Source of the DNA: CAZUZD01 sp964624465
Lineage (GTDB): Bacteria; Planctomycetota; Planctomycetia; Isosphaerales; Isosphaeraceae
Direction: 5' to 3'
NCBI GenBank assembly: GCA_964624465.1
Contig: CAZUZD010000380.1
Location: forward strand, 1-5,583
Length of the DNA: 5,583 bases
In this document: one piece after another, positions 1-4,970 of the stretch
Position numbering within the stretch: the stretch's first letter is position 1
Layout of the letters: every line of letters starts with the position of its first letter
Translations under genes and position numbers: made by a program
Notes under the pieces: generated by a model
What the model saw: the letters and a program-made list of their open reading frames with translations, nothing else
What the model was told of the DNA's origin: nothing
The model's database searches: none

Positions 1-69
1 TGTGCATGGCCCAACGAGCCGCAAGTCCCAGACCGCTTTCTCAACCAGTTCTCAGATGTCATCCGATAA
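1..69 (+). CDS. Possible C-terminal end of an upstream gene (partial)
   Basis: Reading from base 1, 22 sense codons are open and end at a TAA (67-69). The peptide ends with PDRFLNQFSDVIR, which has an ordinary amino-acid mix, unlike the arginine- and proline-rich shadow reading in the next frame. The gene would start to the left of the window. The third codon positions are less G/C-rich than in the confident genes here, and the fragment is too short to assign to a family. The next supported feature on this strand is a promoter about 90 bases downstream, which fits a gene boundary here. It could equally be chance non-coding sequence. Confidence 0.25.
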   Translation, partial: CAWPNEPQVPDRFLNQFSDVIR

Positions 70-156
70 TTTGCCCGAGATCCACAGGCGCGTCGGGATG
101 CGATCGGTCCGCGCCACGACGTCTTGGCGGCCGTCCGGGCCAGGCCGATGCTCCGA

Positions 157-185
157 TTGACGGCCCCGGGGACCCTGCCTATCAT
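157..185 (+). promoter_or_regulatory. Sigma70-like promoter of the BON-domain gene
   Basis: A -35 box TTGACG (157-162) and a -10 box TATCAT (180-185) are separated by exactly 17 bases. Each box matches the bacterial housekeeping consensus at five of six positions. In such GC-rich DNA this combination is unlikely by chance. Transcription would begin near base 192, leaving a leader of about 100 bases before the ATG at 290. I saw no clear riboswitch fold in that leader. Planctomycete promoters are poorly characterised, so the functional call is an inference. Confidence 0.5.
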
Positions 186-289
186 CCCGCCGCTCCGGCC
201 CCCCGGCTCGCCGGCCGACCCGAGAAATCGCGGGTCCGGCTCGCGGAAACCCGACGCAATCCACGCCCCCGACTCCCCGAGGTAGGACG

Positions 290-847
290 ATGAACACGAC
301 CCAGAAGGAGGCTCCGGCCCCACCGCGATCGAGCACCGGCGCACCGAAGCGATGGCCCTTCGCCCGCACGCGCTGCGCCTGCGGCGGGCTGATCGCCGGG
401 CTGCTGCTGGCGGGCTGGGCGGCGGGCGGGACCGAGCGGTATGGCGAGGCGTCCGGGTTCGTCGGCAGCGTGCGAGGGGCCTACCGCACGCTCCTGAAGG
501 GGTTCCGCTACACGGCCGCTTCGGTGCATGACTCCTCCTCGGAGGGGTCCTCCTCGGTGCGGAACCTGGGGCTCGGCCAGCAGATCGAGACCCGCCTCTG
601 CCAGGACAAACGGCTCGACGCCAGCGGCATCATCGTCGAGGTCCAGGAGGATGGCACCGCCGTCCTGCGCGGGCTCGTCGCCAGCGCCGCCCACAAGGAC
701 ACGGCCGTGACCCTGGTCCGCGACACCAGGGGCGTCGAGCGGGTGATCGACCACCTGGCCGTCCCCCCGGCCGCCCGCATCATCGACACCCCCGCGGGCG
801 GCTCGGTCCCGACCGGCGACGCCAGGCATCCCAGCGCCGGCAGCTGA
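290..847 (+). CDS. Membrane-anchored or exported BON-domain protein
   Basis: This 185-residue protein starts at ATG 290, with a GAGG ribosome-binding site at 279-282 (7-base spacing). A basic, proline-rich N-terminus (residues 1-30) is followed by one hydrophobic segment (about 31-46), which could be a long signal peptide or a membrane anchor. A linker with a serine-rich patch (82-89) follows. Residues about 95-160 resemble a BON domain: a helix with GQQIETRL, then IIVEVQEDGTAVLRGLV, where strands flank the conserved glycine, then a helix ending in GVERVIDHLAV. BON domains are found in periplasmic and outer-membrane proteins such as OsmY and are thought to bind phospholipid or other surfaces. 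They have no catalytic role. The tail beyond 160 is low in complexity. It has its own promoter candidate upstream and 180 bases to the next gene, so it is probably transcribed alone. The domain call is fairly secure, but the role is unknown. Confidence 0.8.
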   Translation: MNTTQKEAPAPPRSSTGAPKRWPFARTRCACGGLIAGLLLAGWAAGGTERYGEASGFVGSVRGAYRTLLKGFRYTAASVHDSSSEGSSSVRNLGLGQQIETRLCQDKRLDASGIIVEVQEDGTAVLRGLVASAAHKDTAVTLVRDTRGVERVIDHLAVPPAARIIDTPAGGSVPTGDARHPSAGS

Positions 848-919
848 GCCTGGCTCTGTACGCACAATCTCCGCCTCCCCCCGGCAGGCCCGCTCCTCTG
901 CGCGCGACACGTCGGGCGC

Positions 920-944
920 CCGGGGTCCCGGCGCGAGACCCCGG
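920..944. repeat. Inverted repeat between the BON and domain II-like genes
   Basis: CCGGGGTC (920-927) and GACCCCGG (937-944) form a perfect 8-bp stem around a 9-base loop. No run of T follows on either strand, so it is not a standard intrinsic terminator. It could be an operator, part of the 5' leader of the 1028 gene, a weak 3'-end structure for the BON gene, or a by-product of high GC. Confidence 0.4.
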
Positions 945-1027
945 AAACTCCGGATTCCCTGGCGTACCGCCCCCGCGTGCCTCGACCATGCCAGTTCGCG
1001 CGCCCCTTCGGACGGGAGGCTCGGGTC

Positions 1028-1300
1028 ATGGCACGTCGCCTGTTCGTCGTTGAAGACACCTTCGCGATCCGCACTCGCGGCCTGGTGCTCGTCCCCGGCC
1101 TCGTGCCCGTCGGTGCCGAACGCTTTCGCAGCGGCGACCCGATCGAGCTCCGCCGGCCCGATGGCTCGGCGCTCGCGGCCACGATCGGTGGCCTGGAGAT
1201 GCTCAGCCCTGACCCCTCCCGTGGGCTGACGCTCCTGATTTCCGGGATGGCGAAGGACGATGTCCCCATCGGGACCGAGGTCTGGTCGGTCGATCGCTGA
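1028..1300 (+). CDS. Stand-alone EF-Tu domain II-like beta-barrel protein
   Basis: This 90-residue protein starts at ATG 1028, behind a GGGAGG ribosome-binding site at 1014-1019. An in-frame ATG at 977 would add 17 residues but lacks a comparable site. The sequence follows the pattern of domain II of translation GTPases such as EF-Tu. VEDTFAIRTRGLVLVPGLV (residues 8-26) mirrors the family's 'edvF.i.grGtVv.G.v' strands. FRSGDPIEL (33-41) mirrors 'GD.v.i', ATIGGLEML (51-59) mirrors the 'v..iemf' strand, and LLISGMAKDDVPIGTEVW (69-86) mirrors 'l.l.gi...di.rG.vl'. No GTP-binding domain, signal peptide or membrane segment is present, so it should be cytoplasmic. In full-length factors this barrel contacts aminoacyl-tRNA or ribosomal RNA. 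What the isolated barrel does here is unknown. The gene stands alone, and its 3' side runs into a hairpin cluster and terminator. The fold call is by motif resemblance only. Confidence 0.65.
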   Translation: MARRLFVVEDTFAIRTRGLVLVPGLVPVGAERFRSGDPIELRRPDGSALAATIGGLEMLSPDPSRGLTLLISGMAKDDVPIGTEVWSVDR

Positions 1301-1345
1301 ACCAGCCTGAACGTTCGCACGCCGACTTCGCCCGTTTCGTAGGGG

Positions 1346-1390
1346 CCGCTGTGCGGACCGATCCGGGATCGAACATGATCCGCACAGCGG
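1346..1390. repeat. 12-bp inverted repeat with nested stems
   Basis: CCGCTGTGCGGA (1346-1357) pairs perfectly with TCCGCACAGCGG (1379-1390). Within the 21-base loop, CGATC (1359-1363) can pair with GATCG (1367-1371), or GGATC (1366-1370) can pair with GATCC (1377-1381). The second choice would invade the outer right arm. The element lies 46 bases after the stop of the domain II-like gene and before the terminator. It is probably in the 3' untranslated region of that transcript, where it could stabilise the RNA end. A protein-binding site is the alternative. Confidence 0.6.
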
Positions 1391-1409
1391 ACCATACGCG
1401 GATGGTCCG
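1388..1409. repeat. 8-bp hairpin overlapping the preceding inverted repeat
   Basis: CGGACCAT (1388-1395) pairs with ATGGTCCG (1402-1409) around a 6-base loop. Its left arm shares bases 1388-1390 with the right arm of the 1346-1390 repeat, so the two full stems cannot form together. It ends just before the A-run that opens the terminator. Confidence 0.5.
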
Positions 1410-1410
1410 G

Positions 1411-1460
1411 AAAAATGCGGGAGCCCGGCGCGACCGAGGGACGCGCCGGGCTCCGTTTTT
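1411..1460. terminator. Bidirectional intrinsic terminator
   Basis: A perfect 13-bp GC-rich stem (GGAGCCCGGCGCG at 1420-1432, CGCGCCGGGCTCC at 1442-1454) encloses a 9-base loop. On the plus strand it is followed after one base by TTTTT (1456-1460). On the minus strand it is followed after four bases by TTTTT, the complement of AAAAA at 1411-1415. It sits between two converging genes, 38 bases past the stop of the minus-strand ThuA-isochorismatase gene and 110 past the stop of the plus-strand domain II-like gene, so it can end both transcripts. Confidence 0.93.
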
Positions 1461-1498
1461 GTGGGATGCGGATCAGGTGGGCGGCCCGGTGGTCGGCC

Positions 1499-3028
1499 TC
1501 ACTGCGGCAGGCCCTGGGTCAGCTCGGCGGCGGTGGTGGAGGGGCACCAGAACTTCTCGATGTGCTCGACGACCAGCTCGGTGCCGCGGTCGTGGGGGAC
1601 CCGGGGGGCGTCCTTGGGGTCGTACATGGTGTCGGTCAGGTCGCGGACGAGCACGCACGAGAGGCCGCGCTTCGTCATCTCGCGGATGGCGAACGAGCGG
1701 CCCAGGACGCACATGTTCGTGTGGACGCCCATCACGATGACGTTCTTGATGCCGAGCTGCTGGCAGAGGTTGTACACCTCCTGGCCGTTGTCGGAGATGC
1801 CGTCGAACGGGCCGACGTCGATCTTCGCGTTCTGGCGGGTCCAGGCCAGGTACATGGTGTCGTCGGTGTCGCAGCCGCCGTCGGAGTCGTCGATCGGCAG
1901 CTTGGGCTCGGTCGGCAACGTCGGCGGGGCCGGGGCCTTCGCCAGCGGGGCCCGCTGCATGCGGAGCCGCTGCGGGGTGCCGGCGTAGAAGCCCATGCAC
2001 TCGGACGGGGCGTGGATGATCTGCACGCCCTTCGCCCGCGCGGCGGCGACGACCGGGGCCATGCGAGCGGCGATGGCATCGCAGCGCTCGGTGGCGCCGC
2101 GGCACCAGTGGCGGTCCCACATGTCGCAGAGGATGATCGCCGTCTCGGCCGCCGGCACGGTCTTCGTCAACGTCACGTCCTCCCACTGGCCGCTGCCCTT
2201 GAACGGCTCGACGCGGGTGCGGAGAGTCAGCGTGATGTCCCCGGCCTGCTTCGGGCGCAGGGGGGGATCCGACGGCGTGGGCAGGTCGGGGATCGAGCGG
2301 CCGGCGGCCCAGAACAGGCCGTTGGCGAGCAGTCGCAGGAAGCTCCGGTTCTCGAAGTCGTCGATCGCCCCGAGCGCGGTGTAGAAGACGCGGCGACCGT
2401 CCGACTCGCGGACCCAGGTGCACGGCTCCTTGCCCTCGGGCGACGTGCCGGTCATGAGCACCTTCACGTCGTCGGCCACGGGCGACGTCTTGTAGAGGCT
2501 GCCGCGCGAGGCGAGCGTGTCGACGCCCTTGAGCACGTCGTGGTCGCGCTGCTTCGGCTCGACGATCACGCGCTGCGAGAGGTCGTTGCGGAAGTGGTTC
2601 TGGTAGTTGCCGCCCAGGACCTGCTTGTCGAACTCCAGCCAGTTCTGGAACCCGTGGCTGGCGGTGCGCACACCGACGATCGGCTTCTTCGCCGCGACAT
2701 ACCGCTTGATCCGCTCCAGCTCCGGGCCGTCGATCTTCAGGCGCCGGGTGAAGAACAGGGCCACATCGCAGTCGTCGAGCGCCTCCAGGCCGGGCAGGTC
2801 GGCCTCGCCCTTCGCCTTCACGAGCACGCAGCGCGCGGGGAAGTTCTGCTCCAGGTAGGCCTGGAGCGCCGCCAGCGAGGCGTCCGACTGGTACTCCTCG
2901 GCGCCCGAGATCAGGGCGACCTTCAGCGGCCCCTTCGGCTCATCGGCCGGGGTGGCCGACAGGCCGATCGGCAGCAGGGCCAGGCCGAGCGTCAGGAGCA
3001 CGCCCCGGGTGATCGCTTGCGTCCGCAT
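1499..3028 (-). CDS. Secreted ThuA-like / isochorismatase-like hydrolase fusion protein
   Basis: This 509-residue protein starts at the minus-strand ATG at 3028. Residues 1-25 form a signal peptide with a basic start, a leucine-rich core and likely cleavage near LSA, so it acts outside the cytoplasm. Residues about 35-243 form a ThuA-like domain with a class I glutamine-amidotransferase-like fold. They include KVALISGAEEY (36-46), a DVALFF strand (88-93), KPIVGVRTASHGFQNW (115-130) and a closing FYTALGAIDDFENRSFLRLLANGLFW (215-240). The amidotransferase nucleophile cysteine is absent at the GVRTASH turn, as is usual for ThuA-type proteins. Residues about 265-495 form an isochorismatase-like cysteine hydrolase domain. 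It has AIILCDMWD with candidate acid D302, a candidate lysine K402, and GVHTNMCVLGRSF with C440 at the nucleophile position. The family hydrolyses amide or ester-like bonds, but the substrate here cannot be read from sequence. ThuA proteins are linked to sugar use in other bacteria, so a carbohydrate-derived compound is one guess. The ribosome-binding site is weak (GAGC-type). The gene ends at a strong shared terminator. Confidence 0.88.
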   Translation of the reverse strand: MRTQAITRGVLLTLGLALLPIGLSATPADEPKGPLKVALISGAEEYQSDASLAALQAYLEQNFPARCVLVKAKGEADLPGLEALDDCDVALFFTRRLKIDGPELERIKRYVAAKKPIVGVRTASHGFQNWLEFDKQVLGGNYQNHFRNDLSQRVIVEPKQRDHDVLKGVDTLASRGSLYKTSPVADDVKVLMTGTSPEGKEPCTWVRESDGRRVFYTALGAIDDFENRSFLRLLANGLFWAAGRSIPDLPTPSDPPLRPKQAGDITLTLRTRVEPFKGSGQWEDVTLTKTVPAAETAIILCDMWDRHWCRGATERCDAIAARMAPVVAAARAKGVQIIHAPSECMGFYAGTPQRLRMQRAPLAKAPAPPTLPTEPKLPIDDSDGGCDTDDTMYLAWTRQNAKIDVGPFDGISDNGQEVYNLCQQLGIKNVIVMGVHTNMCVLGRSFAIREMTKRGLSCVLVRDLTDTMYDPKDAPRVPHDRGTELVVEHIEKFWCPSTTAAELTQGLPQ

Positions 3029-3258
3029 GCTCAGCTCGCTCCGTCGCCGCCGACCTCCGCCCGCCGTCTCGACGCTCGCGGGCCCGGGCCGGGTGCGTGA
3101 CCTTCCGTCGTTCCACCACCGCGCCGATCCGGCTCATCATCGGGGCGGGATCGCGGTCGTTCAAGCGGGCTCCGAGAATCGCGCGACCCGGCGGCCACCC
3201 CCGATGGACGCGACCGGGCCCAGGTGCCACACTCTGGGGACCATTCCGGAGGCCTCGC
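3029..3258. promoter_or_regulatory. Divergent intergenic region with a GC palindrome
   Basis: These 230 bases separate the starts of the minus-strand ThuA-isochorismatase gene and the plus-strand 2H phosphoesterase gene, so promoters for both should lie here. I could not identify a convincing -35/-10 pair in either direction. GGCCCGGGCC (3081-3090) is a perfect 10-bp palindrome about 50 bases upstream of the minus-strand start. It may be an operator or simply reflect base composition. The region stays open in frame with the 2H phosphoesterase from a GTG at 3097, but the translation is arginine- and proline-rich and is not credible as protein. Confidence 0.4.
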
Positions 3259-4005
3259 ATGATCCTGGTCCGTTCGCTGACGTGGGGCGCCCTGGCCCTT
3301 GGACTGACGCTGACCTCGGCAGGCACGACCACCGCGGCCGACGAGCCGGCGGTCACGGCCATCGACCTCGTGCTGCTGCCCGACGCCACCCTGACGCAGA
3401 AGGCCCTCGCCGCCAACGCCCGGCTCCGCGCGGCCGACCCGCAGGGGTTCGCGCTCGACGCCACCCACGTGCCGCACGTCTCCGTGGTGCAGGCGTTCGT
3501 ACGCACGGCCGACCTGGAGAAGGTCTACGAGGCCGTGGGCCAGGTCGTCGCCAGGGCTCAGCCCGGACGGTGGCCCCTGAAGGCGATCCGCTACGACTTC
3601 TATCCCTGGGGCGCCTCGGGCCTGGGCGGGATCGTGATCGAGCGGACCGACGCGATGCTCCAGTACCAGCAGCAGCTCCTCGACGCCATCGCGCCGTTCA
3701 CCGCCGCCCCGGGCACCGGCACGGCCGCCGCCTTCTTCACGCTCCCGGGCGAGCCGGCCATCGACGCGCCGATCCTGAACTACGTAACGCAGTTCGCCAC
3801 CATCGCCGCCGGCCCGCAGCACTACCGGCCGCACGTCACCATCGGCCAGGCGTCCGAGGCGTTCATGACCGCCATGATCGCCGAGCCGTTCGAACCCTTC
3901 ACGACCGCCCCGACCCGCGCCGCCGTCTACCAGCTCGGCAACTTCGGCGCGGCCCGCAAGCCGCTCCATTCGTGGGACCTCAAACCCGCCCCGCAACCCT
4001 GACCC
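3259..4005 (+). CDS. Secreted 2H phosphoesterase (2'-5' RNA ligase/cyclic phosphodiesterase superfamily)
   Basis: This 247-residue protein starts at ATG 3259, with GGAGG at 3248-3252 (6-base spacing). A GTG 162 bases upstream is in frame but would bury the signal peptide. Residues 1-27 are a signal peptide (MILVRSL, then a hydrophobic core and alanine-rich cleavage region), followed by ADEP. The mature part has the two HxS/T motifs that define the 2H superfamily: PHVSV with H73 and S75, and RPHVTIG with H192 and T194. They are about 120 residues apart, a plausible separation for the two-lobed fold. A possible core strand, AIDLVLLPD, lies at 34-42. Known members (LigT/ThpR, cyclic phosphodiesterases, mammalian AKAP7 and phage relatives) act on 2'-5' linkages or cyclic phosphates of RNA or nucleotides. 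Export of such an enzyme is unusual and points to extracytoplasmic nucleotides or RNA, but the substrate is not known. It is transcribed away from the ThuA-isochorismatase gene. Confidence 0.82.
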
Positions 4006-4041
4006 CACCCCCCGCGGACCCGCGCTCCGGCCCACCTCGAA

Positions 4042-4069
4042 TTGACAGCGCCGGGGCGGCCGGTATCCA
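4042..4069 (+). promoter_or_regulatory. Candidate sigma70-like promoter of aroE
   Basis: A perfect -35 hexamer TTGACA (4042-4047) is followed, after 16 bases of GC-rich spacer, by TATCCA (4064-4069), a partial -10 match. The local AT-richness around 4064-4080 stands out from the surrounding DNA. A start near 4076 would leave a leader of about 37 bases before the GTG of aroE. The -35 box is convincing and the -10 box is weaker. Confidence 0.45.
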
Positions 4070-4112
4070 ATAAACGTTCAACACCCACCCCGCCCACCGT
4101 CGAGGTTGACCC

Positions 4113-4970
4113 GTGGCCGAGCCGCGTTCGTTCAAGCAGGAGCTGGTCGGTGTGTTCGGGTACCCGGTGGCGGAGAACCCGACGCAGGCGATGATCGAGC
4201 CGGCCTTCGGCGCGATGGGGCTCGACTGGCGGTATCTGACGGTCGAGGTGCACCCCAGCGAGCTGGGGCACGCGGTGCGAGGGGCCCGGGCCATGAACTG
4301 GCGCGGGTTCAACTGCACGATCCCGCACAAGGTCGCCGTGATCGAGTACCTCGATCGGCTCTCGCCGGCGGCCGAGGCGATCGGCGCAGTCAACTGCGTC
4401 ATCCTCCGCGACGGCGATCTGATCGGCGACAACACCGACGGCAAGGGGTTCCTCCAGTCGGTGCAGGCCGTGCGGCCGGTGCAGGGGCTGCGGGCGGTGA
4501 TCCTGGGCGCCGGCGGCGCGGCGCGGGCGATCGCGGTCGAGCTGGCGCTGGCCGGGGCCGATCACCTCACGATCGTCAACCGCACGGCCGAGCGCGGCGA
4601 GGCGCTGGCGCAGCACGTCCAGGAGCGCACCGGCGTGCCGACGGAGTTCGACCTCTGGGTGGGCGACTACCGCGCCCCCGAGGGCACGAAGCTGCTGGTC
4701 AACGCCACCTCCATCGGCCTGTTCCCGGACGTCGACGCCCGCGTGCCGATCGACCTGGCGCACCTGGCCCGCGAGGCGATCGTCTGCGACGTGATCCCGA
4801 ACCCGCCGCGCACGCGTCTCGTACGAGAGGCAGAGGCGCGGGGCCACTTCGTGCTCGACGGCCTGGGCATGCTGGTCAACCAGGGGGTCATCGGCATCCG
4901 GCTCTGGACCGGCTCCGAGCCCGACCCGACGGTGATGCGACGGGCCCTCGAGGAGGTCTTCGACTCATGA
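4113..4970 (+). CDS. aroE: Shikimate dehydrogenase (NADP-dependent type)
   Basis: This 285-residue protein starts at GTG 4113 behind GAGG (4102-4105). Shikimate dehydrogenase reduces 3-dehydroshikimate to shikimate in the cytoplasm, in the pathway to chorismate and the aromatic amino acids. The N-terminal substrate domain carries FNCTIPHK (66-73) with catalytic K73, AIGAVNC (89-95) and GDNTDGKGF (105-113) with catalytic D109. The nucleotide domain has the glycine-rich loop GAGGAA (132-137) and NRTAER (156-161), whose two arginines favour NADP. VNATSIGL (196-203) and DGLGMLVNQG (249-258) are the C-terminal signatures. The length is normal. One oddity is the shikimate-carboxylate motif, usually G-x-P-x-x-H-S-x-S-P. 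Here it reads GYPVAENPTQ (16-25), replacing H, both S and the final P. The protein could therefore belong to a divergent AroE clade or act on a related substrate, although both catalytic residues are kept. Its stop overlaps the start of the next gene. Confidence 0.93.
   Translation: MAEPRSFKQELVGVFGYPVAENPTQAMIEPAFGAMGLDWRYLTVEVHPSELGHAVRGARAMNWRGFNCTIPHKVAVIEYLDRLSPAAEAIGAVNCVILRDGDLIGDNTDGKGFLQSVQAVRPVQGLRAVILGAGGAARAIAVELALAGADHLTIVNRTAERGEALAQHVQERTGVPTEFDLWVGDYRAPEGTKLLVNATSIGLFPDVDARVPIDLAHLAREAIVCDVIPNPPRTRLVREAEARGHFVLDGLGMLVNQGVIGIRLWTGSEPDPTVMRRALEEVFDS

Noticed and set aside
6..293. Open frame of 95 codons at the left edge
   Set aside because: Its translation is arginine- and proline-rich without any recognisable motif, it overlaps the promoter and start of the BON gene, and it has no ribosome-binding site. 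It is a GC-rich chance frame.
182..910. 242-codon minus-strand frame across the BON gene
   Set aside because: It lies antisense to a gene with a clear domain and ribosome-binding site. Its composition is dominated by G, A and R, as expected of a shadow frame.
977..1027. Earlier ATG start for the domain II-like protein
   Set aside because: It adds 17 residues outside the barrel pattern and lacks a good ribosome-binding site, whereas GGGAGG sits correctly before 1028.
1359..1390. tRNA-like T-arm (GATCGAAC near 1367-1374)
   Set aside because: No anticodon arm or matching acceptor stem can be built around it, and the bases are better explained by the perfect 12-bp inverted repeat.
1415..3100. 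561-codon plus-strand frame opposite the ThuA-isochorismatase gene
   Set aside because: It is long only because the opposite gene is GC-rich at third positions. The translation is repetitive in R, H, V, L and G with no domain, and it starts inside the terminator.
3097..3258. N-terminal extension of the 2H phosphoesterase from an upstream GTG
   Set aside because: The extra 54 residues are arginine- and proline-rich and would place the signal peptide internally. The ATG at 3259 has a perfect GGAGG at the right distance.
3031..4035. 334-codon minus-strand frame opposite the 2H phosphoesterase gene
   Set aside because: The plus-strand frame has a signal peptide, a ribosome-binding site and both catalytic motifs, while this one is glycine- and arginine-rich with none of these.
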